From: an uncultured Roseobacter sp. | GTDB lineage: Bacteria; Pseudomonadota; Alphaproteobacteria; Rhodobacterales; Rhodobacteraceae | Direction: 5' to 3' | Assembly: GCF_947491795.1 (NCBI RefSeq) | Contig: NZ_CANLKW010000001.1 | Span: forward strand, 1,054,001 to 1,118,000 | DNA: 64,000 nucleotides | In this document: in pieces, positions 9,259 through 16,111 of the stretch | How the letters are laid out: each line of letters begins with the position of its first letter | Position numbering within the stretch: position 1 is the stretch's first letter | Program-made: the position numbers and the translations under genes | Notes under the pieces: generated by a model | The model's database searches: none | What the model was told of the DNA's origin: nothing | What the model saw: only the letters and a program-made list of their open reading frames with translations

Positions 9259-10229
9259 GCGCCCGCTTTCGCTGCTGCAAAGGTCATATCCATCATACGT
9301 TGCGTGCCCTTTGAAAATTCAAGCGGGCACGCATAATCCGCCCCTGAAAGCGCCGCCTCGCAAAAGGCCTCGACCTGTCTGACATAGTGGTTCACGCCGG
9401 GAAAACGCTCGATCCGGCGCACCTGGCCCGCTGTTTCCAGGCTCAGCTCAGCCTGGTCATGCACAGCGGCATTAAAGGGGCAGGTCATGCGCAGAACGCC
9501 TTCGTCACCATGAAAAACAACCTCCTGCCGGTTGAAAAGACGCATGGAAATGACCGCCGAATAGGTGAAATCGGGAAAACGCGCCGCCATCTGCACAAAG
9601 GTGTCGACACCGTTTTCCCAGTCAATATGCGCAAACGGAACCGCCTCTGGCTCTTGCCCGGTCACAAAACGGGCGGACCCGAATGTATAGACCCCGATAT
9701 CCGGCAATCCGCCGCCACCGGCACCGGCCTGGTTGCGGATATTGCCCTGATCGTTGTTGAAATAGGAAAAGACAGCATCGACGTGGCGCAGAGTGCCGAT
9801 TGCGCCGCTGGCAAGCAGTTCGCGCGCGCGGACAAACTGTGGATGATGCACAATCATAAAGGCCTCGGCCGCCAGTTTCCCGGCCCTGTCACGTGCCGCG
9901 ATCAGTGTGTCAAATTCCACCGCTTTCATCGTCATCGGCTTTTCACACAGAACATGTTTGCCGGCCTCCAGGGCGCGCAGTGACCATTCGACGTGCAGAT
10001 GGTTGGGCAGCGGTATATAGACAGCATCCACATCCGGGTCTGAAAGCAGATCATCATATGAGCTGTGCACCTTGAGACCCGGGGCATATGCCTGAAAACG
10101 CGCAGCCTTTGCCGGATCGGATGTGGCGAGGGCCGCCAGTTCCGCCCCCTTTGCTGCATGGATGGCCGGCCCCATGTGTTCGGCTGCGAAATTGGCCGCG
10201 CCGAGGATACCCCATCTGAGATGTGTCAT
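9255..10229 (-). CDS. Gfo/Idh/MocA family oxidoreductase
   Basis: A 324-residue NAD(P)-dependent sugar-type dehydrogenase. The N-terminal Rossmann fold begins with WGILGAANFA, and the CEKPM motif in strand beta 5 (catalytic-lysine region) is clear. The C-terminal alpha/beta substrate domain contains GGGLPDIGVYT. The family oxidises or reduces sugars, inositols and pyranoses; the specific substrate is unknown and there is no sugar transporter next to it to suggest one. It appears to be transcribed alone and overlaps pepF tail to tail. Confidence 0.9.
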   Translation of the reverse strand: MTHLRWGILGAANFAAEHMGPAIHAAKGAELAALATSDPAKAARFQAYAPGLKVHSSYDDLLSDPDVDAVYIPLPNHLHVEWSLRALEAGKHVLCEKPMTMKAVEFDTLIAARDRAGKLAAEAFMIVHHPQFVRARELLASGAIGTLRHVDAVFSYFNNDQGNIRNQAGAGGGGLPDIGVYTFGSARFVTGQEPEAVPFAHIDWENGVDTFVQMAARFPDFTYSAVISMRLFNRQEVVFHGDEGVLRMTCPFNAAVHDQAELSLETAGQVRRIERFPGVNHYVRQVEAFCEAALSGADYACPLEFSKGTQRMMDMTFAAAKAGA

Positions 10230-10316
10230 GTCTGCCTCCCCTGTTCTCAGCGGAACACTAGACTGCTTTTTATGCCGTTGGAAATACCTGCATGGCCGGG
10301 GCCCGCCGGGGGGCGC

Positions 10317-10586
10317 TTACTTCAGCTGACTGTCTTTGGAGCCACGCCGGTTAATCCCGCCCCGGGCCTGATAGGCCTTGTCCCGTTCCTGCATGCAGTC
10401 GATGCACAGTTTCACACCAGGCAATGCATCCCGCCGCGCCTGCGGGATCGGTTCCTCGCACTCGGCACAATGGGTCAGGCTTTCGCCAACAGGCGTCCGG
10501 CGTGCTTTCATGCGTGCAAGCTCATCCGAAACAGACGCCTCAATCTGCTCGCTTACTGCCCCGTCCCGCGTCCAGCCACCTGCCAT
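10317..10586 (-). CDS. DksA/TraR-type C4 zinc finger protein
   Basis: An 89-residue protein with the C4 zinc finger of the DksA/TraR family: Cys40, Cys43, Cys61 and Cys64 in a CAEC...CIDC arrangement. It is much shorter than full DksA and lacks the long N-terminal coiled coil, so it is TraR-like in size. Such proteins can bind the RNA polymerase secondary channel and alter transcription. The basic C-terminus ends in RRGSKDSQLK. It sits downstream of rpoH behind a strong terminator, so it probably has separate expression or depends on readthrough. Confidence 0.88.
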   Translation of the reverse strand: MAGGWTRDGAVSEQIEASVSDELARMKARRTPVGESLTHCAECEEPIPQARRDALPGVKLCIDCMQERDKAYQARGGINRRGSKDSQLK

Positions 10587-10599
10587 CTGTGTGATCCCT

Positions 10600-10639
10600 T
10601 GAAAAAAGAAAACCCTGCCATGCAGAATGCAGGCAGGGT
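10600..10639 (-). terminator. Rho-independent terminator after rpoH
   Basis: ACCCTGCC (10612-10619) pairs with GGCAGGGT (10632-10639), with an inner TGCA/TGCA extension, and on the minus strand a T-rich tail (TTTTCTTTTTTC) follows. It lies 25 bases past the rpoH stop and just before the zinc finger gene. Confidence 0.9.
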
Positions 10640-10663
10640 CTCTGTGTCGTCAAGTCGCCGGGA

Positions 10664-11560
10664 TCAGGCCGTGGCCATCATCCCCTTGTCGCGGGCCAGT
10701 TCGCGCATTTTCTTTTGCAGTTTTTCAAAAGCGCGCACTTCGATCTGGCGGATCCGTTCCCGGCTGACGCCGTATTCGGTGCTCAGATCCTCCAGCGTGA
10801 TGGTTTCATCTGACAAACGGCGCTGGGTCAGAATGTCCTTTTCACGATCATTCAGTACGCCCATGGCCTCGGCCAGCAGCTCGCGGCGAGCTGTCAGCTC
10901 ATCGCGTTCCTCATAGTCCGTGGCCTGGTCAGCATCCTCGTCTTCAAGCCAGTCCTGCCATTGCATAGACCCCTCGCCCTCGGACCCGACAGTGGCGTTA
11001 AGCGAAGCGTCGCCGCCCGACATGCGGCGGTTCATCGAAATGACTTCGGCCTCGGTCACGCCCAGATCGGTCGCAATTCTTTTGACATTGTCCGGGTGCA
11101 GATCGCCCTCTTCGAGTGCGCCGATTTTGTTCTTGGCTTTGCGCAGGTTGAAAAACAGCTTTTTCTGACCGGAGGTTGTGCCGAGTTTGACCAGCGACCA
11201 GCTGCGCAGGATGTATTCCTGAATGGACGCCCGGATCCACCACATCGCGTAGGTCGCCAGGCGAAACCCTTTCTCGGGGTCAAACCGCTTGACGGCCTGC
11301 ATCAGACCAACGTTGGCCTCAGAAATAACCTCGGCCTGGGGAAGTCCGTAGCCGCGGTATCCCATCGCGATTTTCGCGGCCAGCCGGAGGTGAGACGTGA
11401 CCATCTGATGCGCCGCCTCAGTGTCCTGTTCTTCGACCCAGCGTTTGGCCAGCATGTATTCTTCTTCGGGCTCCAGCAGGGGAAACTTGCGGATTTCCTG
11501 CATGTAGCGGTTCAGACCCCCTTCGGGTGTCGGTGCGGGCAGATTTGCATAATTTGCCAT
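10664..11560 (-). CDS. rpoH: RNA polymerase heat-shock sigma factor RpoH
   Basis: A 298-residue group 3 sigma factor of the sigma-32 family. Region 2 contains the -10 recognition and core-binding segment (GLMQAVKRFDPEKGFRLATY, then MWWIRASIQEY). The RpoH-specific segment LGTTSGQKKLFFNLRKAK follows, and region 4 ends with a helix-turn-helix around [19 protein letters not shown]. The N-terminus (NYANLPAPTPEGGLNRYMQEIRK) resembles the Rhodobacterales RpoH rather than the shorter RpoHII forms. It directs heat and envelope-stress transcription. A perfect 16-base palindrome lies 45-60 bases upstream of the ATG, and a rho-independent terminator closes the gene. Confidence 0.97.
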   Translation of the reverse strand: MANYANLPAPTPEGGLNRYMQEIRKFPLLEPEEEYMLAKRWVEEQDTEAAHQMVTSHLRLAAKIAMGYRGYGLPQAEVISEANVGLMQAVKRFDPEKGFRLATYAMWWIRASIQEYILRSWSLVKLGTTSGQKKLFFNLRKAKNKIGALEEGDLHPDNVKRIATDLGVTEAEVISMNRRMSGGDASLNATVGSEGEGSMQWQDWLEDEDADQATDYEERDELTARRELLAEAMGVLNDREKDILTQRRLSDETITLEDLSTEYGVSRERIRQIEVRAFEKLQKKMRELARDKGMMATA

Positions 11561-11604
11561 GGGGAGCCTCCCAATGTTTAACAGCTTAACATCTATATGG
11601 TGAC

Positions 11605-11620
11605 TGAACTGATCAGTTCA
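11605..11620. promoter_or_regulatory. Perfect 16-bp palindrome upstream of rpoH (possible operator)
   Basis: TGAACTGATCAGTTCA is a perfect inverted repeat in the 175-base gap between rpoH and the pseudouridine synthase gene. It matches the palindrome before the RND efflux genes at 15 of 18 positions. The form is that of a dimeric repressor operator (TetR or similar); the binding protein is unknown. Confidence 0.55.
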
Positions 11621-11735
11621 AGAACAGACGCCAACAAAATGTTAACGCGAACAGTATGACGAACCTGTTAAAAAAATACTGCCACAAAGCGCCCCCGTTA
11701 ACACCTCACGACGACGTGGCCTCACGAAGGCTTGC

Positions 11736-12773
11736 TTATTGTTGCAACGGCGCGCGGGCGGCATCAAGCAATGCAGCCAGATCTTCTGGCAATCCTGCCT
11801 CGAAACGCACCCGTTCGCCTGTCGCCGGATGGTCGAACCCCAGAACGGCGGCATGCAGGGCCTGGCGGTCAAAAGCGCGTATTGCTGCAGCGGACGCCTC
11901 GGGCAGAGCCTTTGCCGGCAGTTTACGCCGTCCGCCATACGTCGGGTCGCCCACCAGTGAATGACCTGCATGGGCCATATGTACGCGGATCTGATGCGTC
12001 CGGCCTGTCTCCAGCCAGCATTCCATCAGCGCCAGACAGGGCGGCGCGCCAAAGTGTTCAACGGTCCGCGCACGAGTGACGGCATGGCGACCGCCATGAA
12101 AGAGTACCGCCTGGCGTTGTCGGTCGGTTTTGTGCCGTGCCAGTTGCGTGGTGAGCTTCAGAATATTGCCCTGCTCGAAACTGGCGCCTTTGACCCCGCG
12201 CAATCGCGGATCATTTGCATCCGGCACCCCGTAGACCAGTGCATTATAATACCGTTCGACTGTGTGCGCCTCAAACTGCGCTGCCAGACCCTGGTGCGCA
12301 AGGTCGGTTTTGGCCACAACGAGCAAACCCGAGGTATCCTTGTCGATCCTGTGCACAATGCCCGGGCGTTTCATCCCACCCACACCGGAGAGCGCATCCC
12401 CGCAATGCGCGAGCAGCGCATTGACCAAGGTCCCGTCAGGCGAGCCCGGTGCCGGATGGACCACCATACCTGCTGGTTTGTTGATCACGATCAGATCAGC
12501 ATCCTCGTGCACAATATCCAGTGGAATATCCTGCGGTAGGATATGGCTGTCACGGGCCTCCTCGACGCTGATTTCCACCCTTGCGCCCGCCGCAATGCGC
12601 GCCTTTGCGTCCTGCACAACCTCTCCGTCTACGCGTACGGCCCCTTCACTCAGCAGCCGTGCAAGCCGCGTGCGGGACAAACGCGCCTCCTCTGGCACAT
12701 CCCGGGCAAGCGCTTTATCAAGACGCGGTGGCGGCGTGTCGCCGATGGTGAAACATATCTGGCGGTGCGGCAT
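11736..12773 (-). CDS. rluD: RluA/RluD family 23S rRNA pseudouridine synthase
   Basis: A 345-residue pseudouridine synthase. An N-terminal S4-like RNA-binding region (RLDKALARDVPE to VRVDGEVVQDAKARI) precedes the catalytic domain. The conserved motif GIVHRIDKDTSGLLVVAKT carries the catalytic aspartate, and LETGRTHQIRVHMAHAGHSLVGDP is the second family signature. By analogy with RluD it modifies helix 69 uridines of 23S rRNA, but RluC-like specificity cannot be excluded. The ATG at 12773 is preferred over longer frames because family members start shortly before the S4 region. Its start codon shares CATG with the divergent DUF6476 gene. Adjacency to rpoH is common in Rhodobacterales. Confidence 0.9.
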   Translation of the reverse strand: MPHRQICFTIGDTPPPRLDKALARDVPEEARLSRTRLARLLSEGAVRVDGEVVQDAKARIAAGARVEISVEEARDSHILPQDIPLDIVHEDADLIVINKPAGMVVHPAPGSPDGTLVNALLAHCGDALSGVGGMKRPGIVHRIDKDTSGLLVVAKTDLAHQGLAAQFEAHTVERYYNALVYGVPDANDPRLRGVKGASFEQGNILKLTTQLARHKTDRQRQAVLFHGGRHAVTRARTVEHFGAPPCLALMECWLETGRTHQIRVHMAHAGHSLVGDPTYGGRRKLPAKALPEASAAAIRAFDRQALHAAVLGFDHPATGERVRFEAGLPEDLAALLDAARAPLQQ

Positions 12774-13083
12774 GGACAATCCTGAGATGAAACCAGACAG
12801 CGATATTGCAGAGCCTGCAAACCTGCGGTTTCTGAGACGGTTGGTGACGGTACTGACTGCCACGATGATCGGGGGTGTTCTACTGATCATCGCACTGATT
12901 GTCATCCGCTTCTATGACAGCCCGCCCGCGCTGCCCGAAACGGTTGAATTGCCTGACGGCGCCACGGCATCTGCGTTCACCCAGGGCGATGGCTGGTTAG
13001 CGGTGGTCACAACGGACAACCGGATCCTGATCTATGACCGTGTGACCGGCAGCCTGCGTCAGAGCATTGAGATCACCGACTGA
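12772..13083 (+). CDS. DUF6476 family single-span membrane protein
   Basis: A 103-residue protein with one transmembrane helix at about residues 23-45 (VTVLTATMIGGVLLIIALIVIRF), a short acidic N-terminus and a C-terminal domain ending ILIYDRVTGSLRQ. The pattern matches the small uncharacterised family I know as DUF6476. Either the ATG at 12772 or one five codons later (12787) could start it; the first overlaps the divergent pseudouridine synthase start. The extracytoplasmic part resembles a fragment of a beta-propeller blade, which is only an impression. Function is unknown. Confidence 0.8.
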   Translation: MDNPEMKPDSDIAEPANLRFLRRLVTVLTATMIGGVLLIIALIVIRFYDSPPALPETVELPDGATASAFTQGDGWLAVVTTDNRILIYDRVTGSLRQSIEITD

Positions 13084-13436
13084 CAGACTGCCCCCGGCAG
13101 CTTTCGCGAAAACGAATCAAATTTGATTTAAGACCGGCCAGCGCCACTTTTTCGCCCTGATCGGGCTGAAATCGGGCGAAATCACCCGTTTCCAATCGGG
13201 CACAAATGCGCACTCTGCCCCGCTTTGTGCATTCCCAGCCTATACTTAACCAGTTTCCCGTCGACAGTTCAGCCCGCTGTGCATCATTGGAGCGAAGGTG
13301 GGAACAATGGCAGAAATGGAATGAAACCAGGGCAGCAATATGGCACAAATAGGGCACCGGCGCTGTTTGACCCCGTGTTTATGGGATGTCGCGGTGACGG
13401 GTTTCCGGGGTGGGGGCACACTCTGGGAGTAAAGTA
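13084..13436. other. 353-base intergenic region with palindrome and short repeats
   Basis: No convincing gene on either strand. It contains a perfect 14-base palindrome AATCAAATTTGATT (13115-13128), three copies of ATCGGGC between about 13158 and 13201, and A/T-rich stretches such as CCTATACTTAACC near 13240 that could form a promoter for the lipoprotein gene. No known regulator box is matched. Confidence 0.5.
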
Positions 13437-14042
13437 ATGTTTGGTAAAAAGTTTCATGTTGTACCGTCCGTAATTGCAGCCACTGTGCTGCTGTCGGCCT
13501 GTGCACAAACCGGTCCTTCTGTCACGTCGCAGGACGCACAGCTACAAAATGTCCTCACACTGATCGAAAGAGAAGAGTGCCGGTTTGACCCGATCGACTA
13601 TCGTTTCACCGCAGACATTCTGAACCGCGATGATGGCGACGAACTGCTGCGGCGGCTGATTGAGAACTGTCCTGAGCTTGAGGTCAGTTTCCTGACAGGG
13701 GGCGCAATCTCGACGGAAGGTTTCAACGCACCTGAAGAAGACACGCCACGGGCCCGTCGGGTGGCCCGTACCGGTGGACCGGATACGGGTACACGTACGG
13801 CAGATGCCGGCACACCTTCTGGCGGAGGTCAGCCCTCTGGCACGGGCGAGACCCCGGGCGGTGACACCGATGGTCCGGGCGATGACGGCGGCGAAAACGA
13901 AGGCCCGGACAACGGTAACGGCGGTTCCTTTGGTGGCGGCAACGGTGGCTCTTTTGGCGGCGGCAACAACGGCGGCGAAGACGATACAGGAAGCGGCTCC
14001 GGCTCCGGCGGCAACGGCACTTCCGGTAACTTTGCAGGCTGA
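13437..14042 (+). CDS. Glycine-rich lipoprotein of unknown function
   Basis: A 201-residue predicted lipoprotein. The N-terminal signal ends in a lipobox LLSAC (Cys at about residue 21), so it should be anchored in the outer or inner membrane. Residues 25-95 form a compact acidic domain with two cysteines (REECRFDP and ENCPELEV) that might form a disulfide. The rest is low complexity, rich in Gly, Asp, Ser and Asn, with a direct repeat GGSFGGGN. The GGGAG ribosome-binding site at 13426-13430 fixes the ATG at 13437; a GTG 27 bases upstream would put extra residues before the signal peptide. A terminator follows. The Gly/Asp-rich tail suggests a flexible spacer or surface-exposed region; no function is known. 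Confidence 0.85.
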   Translation: MFGKKFHVVPSVIAATVLLSACAQTGPSVTSQDAQLQNVLTLIEREECRFDPIDYRFTADILNRDDGDELLRRLIENCPELEVSFLTGGAISTEGFNAPEEDTPRARRVARTGGPDTGTRTADAGTPSGGGQPSGTGETPGGDTDGPGDDGGENEGPDNGNGGSFGGGNGGSFGGGNNGGEDDTGSGSGSGGNGTSGNFAG

Positions 14043-14083
14043 TCAACAGCCTGCCGACCATGCAAGGTCTGACAGGGAAAGGG

Positions 14084-14114
14084 CCCGCTGCTCCGGCAGC
14101 GGGTCTTTTGTTTT
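14084..14114 (+). terminator. Rho-independent terminator after the Gly-rich lipoprotein
   Basis: CCCGCTGC (14084-14091) pairs with GCAGCGGG (14096-14103) around a TCCG loop, followed by TCTTTTGTTTT. It lies 42 bases beyond the lipoprotein stop. Confidence 0.9.
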
Positions 14115-14223
14115 GCCTGAAGTTCTGTTTGCCGGCGCAACCGCGCAGCCTGCACCCTGAAAACACACGCACGTCAGAACAAAAGCCGCATGGGTCCGGG
14201 TCAGAGCAGTTTCAAAGTTGAGG

Positions 14224-14300
14224 TGGTACCACCTCCCCGGCTCGAACGGGGGACCTCCTGATCCACAATCAGGCGCTCTAACCTACTGAGCTAAGGCGGC
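14224..14300 (-). tRNA. tRNA-His (anticodon GTG)
   Basis: A 77-base cloverleaf with encoded CCA. The acceptor arm pairs GCCGCCT with AGGTGGT, and the D arm has GCTC...GAGC. The anticodon stem CCTGA/TCAGG encloses the loop TTGTGGA with anticodon GTG at 14264-14266, and the T arm has CCCCG/CGGGG with TTCGAGC. Position 73 is A and the base before G1 is T, so the G-1:C73 pair used in most bacteria is absent. The first acceptor pair is G1-U72, as in other alphaproteobacteria. Confidence 0.97.
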
Positions 14301-14343
14301 ACTGACCCGGATTTATCGTCGGGCTTACCGGATTGCAAGAGGA

Positions 14344-14826
14344 TTAGAACCGATAAGTCCAGCTCTGTTCGATCAGGTTCTGGCCAAATGACTGCACCGG
14401 ATGAGAGCTGATCAGCTCCCAGCCGGAGCGCTGATAGAGCGCGCAGGCCGCCTTGTGGCTTTCGTGCGTCCACAGCTGCATGTCGGTATAGCCGCTGGCC
14501 TTCGCAAAACCCATGCAGGTTTCGAGCAACCGGTATCCGAGCCCTTTTCCCCGCGCGTCAGGCGTCAGAAGAAAAAGCCTGAGTTTGGCTGTTGTGTCGG
14601 ACAGTTTCACACAGAAGATCGACCCGAGCCTTGTGTCGCCATCCTGCGCAATCCAGCCTCTCTCCCGCTCCGCATCGTGATCTGCAAGAAACCCGTCAAT
14701 GATTTCCGCTACCAGCACACCGAAGGTTTCGTCGAACCCTTCATCGCGGGCATAAATCTGACCGTGCTGGGCAACGAGCCAGTCACGGTCTTCTGCAGAA
14801 AATTTACGTATCAGAGGCGATCCCAT
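14344..14826 (-). CDS. GNAT family N-acetyltransferase
   Basis: A 160-residue acetyltransferase of the GNAT fold. Motif A with the acetyl-CoA pyrophosphate loop is TPDARGKGLGYRLLE, preceded by KLRLFLL. The sequence then continues through MQLWTHESHKAACALYQRSGW, which resembles the acetyltransferase half of MarR-GNAT fusion proteins, but no MarR-type helix-turn-helix precedes it here. The substrate is unknown. The ATG at 14826 is preferred; a GTG at 14865 would add 13 residues, and neither has a strong ribosome-binding site. The gene is divergent from the DUF6324 gene and lies just past tRNA-His. Confidence 0.85.
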   Translation of the reverse strand: MGSPLIRKFSAEDRDWLVAQHGQIYARDEGFDETFGVLVAEIIDGFLADHDAERERGWIAQDGDTRLGSIFCVKLSDTTAKLRLFLLTPDARGKGLGYRLLETCMGFAKASGYTDMQLWTHESHKAACALYQRSGWELISSHPVQSFGQNLIEQSWTYRF

Positions 14827-14907
14827 CAGCGCAGAGAACAGCAATCTGGCTTGCCATTCAAGCACCTGCAGGGTAGCGATGCTGCCACGCTGAGCAGGAG
14901 ATCGCTG

Positions 14908-15105
14908 ATGGGCATCGACACGGAACGCGACATTGAGGCCAACCTTCAGATCGGACCTACCGACAAGGGTATGGTGCGCATTTATGTTGAGGCTGATGGT
15001 GTTGAAATACCTATGGATTTTGCACCCGATGATGCAGAAGAAATCGCCGAGGAAATCATGGCAGCAGCGGCCCGGGTCCGCCGGATGGGCGGCGCACGGC
15101 GCTAA
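14908..15105 (+). CDS. DUF6324 family small acidic protein
   Basis: A 65-residue acidic, soluble protein with no membrane segment. It reads as a short beta-rich part (GMVRIYVEADGVEIPMDF) followed by a helical acidic segment (DDAEEIAEEIMAAAARV) and a basic end. It matches the small family I recall as DUF6324, present in Rhodobacterales. An AGGAG ribosome-binding site stands just before the ATG. Its stop codon overlaps that of the convergent mmcB gene. Function is unknown. Confidence 0.8.
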   Translation: MGIDTERDIEANLQIGPTDKGMVRIYVEADGVEIPMDFAPDDAEEIAEEIMAAAARVRRMGGARR

Positions 15106-15560
15106 CCCACTTCCAGGCCCATTTCCGGATCACGCAGGTTGTGCAGCCTGCGCGCAGCAGTCGTGGCAATTTTCTGGACGACAGCTTTGCGCCGGGGCGC
15201 TTTGAGGCGTTCCTCAGGGCCCATACGGATTATCTCCGCGCCGTAAGCATCGCCGATCACAAGGCCTGTATCCTGCGGCAGCAGATCTGTCGGAAAGTGC
15301 TCATCAACCGCCCAGAAAAATCGGTCACACCACTCAAGGTAGCCGTGCCATTTGTTGTCTGATGTAAAATCCGCGCGCGAGGATTTGCATTCGACAATCC
15401 AGATATCTCCTGACGGGCCCAGCCCTATGATGTCCACGCGCAGCCCGCGGGCAGGTACCAGCTCTTCGACACTGACAAAACCATACCCTGCGAGCATTCG
15501 TGCGGCACCACGTGCCAGCAACTGTCCGGGTTGCAATGTGCGGAGATCATCATGCGCCAT
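15102..15560 (-). CDS. mmcB: MmcB family DNA repair protein
   Basis: A 152-residue protein of the MmcB family, described in Caulobacter as a DNA repair function linked to mitomycin C resistance. The sequence shows a PD-(D/E)XK-like nuclease core: RVDIIGLGPSGDIWIVECKSS gives the D...E-x-K pattern, and DNKWHGYLEWCDRFFWAV follows. It is probably a small nuclease acting on damaged DNA. A LexA box (GTTC-ATGATAT-GTTC) sits 12-26 bases upstream of the ATG, so SOS induction is expected. It is divergent from the 6S RNA gene and overlaps the DUF6324 gene tail to tail. Confidence 0.92.
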   Translation of the reverse strand: MAHDDLRTLQPGQLLARGAARMLAGYGFVSVEELVPARGLRVDIIGLGPSGDIWIVECKSSRADFTSDNKWHGYLEWCDRFFWAVDEHFPTDLLPQDTGLVIGDAYGAEIIRMGPEERLKAPRRKAVVQKIATTAARRLHNLRDPEMGLEVG

Positions 15561-15571
15561 ATTGCAAATAT

Positions 15572-15586
15572 GAACATATCATGAAC
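15572..15586 (-). promoter_or_regulatory. LexA (SOS) box of mmcB
   Basis: On the minus strand the sequence is GTTC-ATGATAT-GTTC, an exact match to the alphaproteobacterial direct-repeat LexA operator GTTC-N7-GTTC. It lies 12-26 bases upstream of the mmcB ATG. Confidence 0.9.
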
Positions 15587-15626
15587 ATCGCGCAAGAATT
15601 ATCTTGCAGGGCGCGGGCTTTGCACC

Positions 15627-15655
15627 TTGTCGCGTCGGGTACGTGGGCTTAGATA
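15627..15655 (+). promoter_or_regulatory. Probable sigma-70 promoter of 6S RNA
   Basis: TTGTCG (15627-15632) and TAGATA (15650-15655) are separated by 17 bases, a good spacing for housekeeping sigma. Initiation 7 or so bases downstream would begin at the first strand of the 6S closing stem. Confidence 0.55.
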
Positions 15656-15661
15656 CAAATG

Positions 15662-15826
15662 CAGACGGGTGCTGCTTCTCTCGTGACTGGTTACGTTCCA
15701 GTGGCCTTAAGCAAATCCGAGGGAGCTGGCTCTGTCCTGGCCCTGGCCTGGTTACCTGGCGCCCACCTGTACATACAGGTCCTCGGGAATAAAGAACCAA
15801 ACGGTTACAGCGGGCCCGTCGCCCAC
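15662..15826 (+). ncRNA. ssrS: 6S RNA (probable)
   Basis: About 165 bases with 6S architecture. A closing stem pairs GACGGG (15664-15669) with CCCGTC (15815-15820), and GCT beyond it pairs with AGC. The 5' arm has a small hairpin GACTGG/CCAGTG and then GGCCTTAAG, like the CCTTAA of E. coli 6S. The upper stem pairs CCGAGG with CCTCGG, the 3' side has a hairpin ACCTGT/ACAGGT, and the end carries GGTTACAGC as in E. coli. No protein-like frame is convincing. 6S RNA binds the housekeeping RNA polymerase holoenzyme as a promoter mimic in stationary phase. Ends are approximate; an outer GTGGGC/GCCCAC pairing (15643-15648 with 15821-15826) may mean the transcript starts earlier. Confidence 0.8.
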
Positions 15827-15854
15827 CGCACTTGTTTCAGACTATACGCCGAGC

Positions 15855-15971
15855 TCAGCGGCGACGGTCGAGCGGGTGTTTTTTCGCTTCGACACGCACA
15901 GGTATCAGCAGTTCTTCCTGCTGTGGCGTGGCAAAGAGCCGGTTGATCAAGCGCACAATGATATCCAACAT
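15855..15971 (-). CDS. 38-residue amphipathic small protein (candidate)
   Basis: An open frame of 38 residues starting MLDIIVRLINRLF, with an amphipathic helix at the N-terminus, followed by a polar/basic tail ending DRRR. An AAGGAG ribosome-binding site is placed six bases before the ATG at 15971; a second ATG at 15977 is too close to it. The strong ribosome-binding site and the helix pattern argue for a real microprotein, perhaps membrane-surface bound. It is convergent with the 6S RNA gene, ending about 30 bases from it. No homologue is named with confidence. Confidence 0.55.
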   Translation of the reverse strand: MLDIIVRLINRLFATPQQEELLIPVRVEAKKHPLDRRR

Positions 15972-16111
15972 ACCCATCTCCTTCGCTGTTAAGATGGCAT
16001 CTGCGAGCCGATTGTCCAGACCATACCTTTCGAAATGGTGAATTCCGCGACACTTTGCGCAAAGCAGCCCTGTCTTTATACTGCTGGTTGTACCGGGCCG
16101 GCTGCCTTCGC

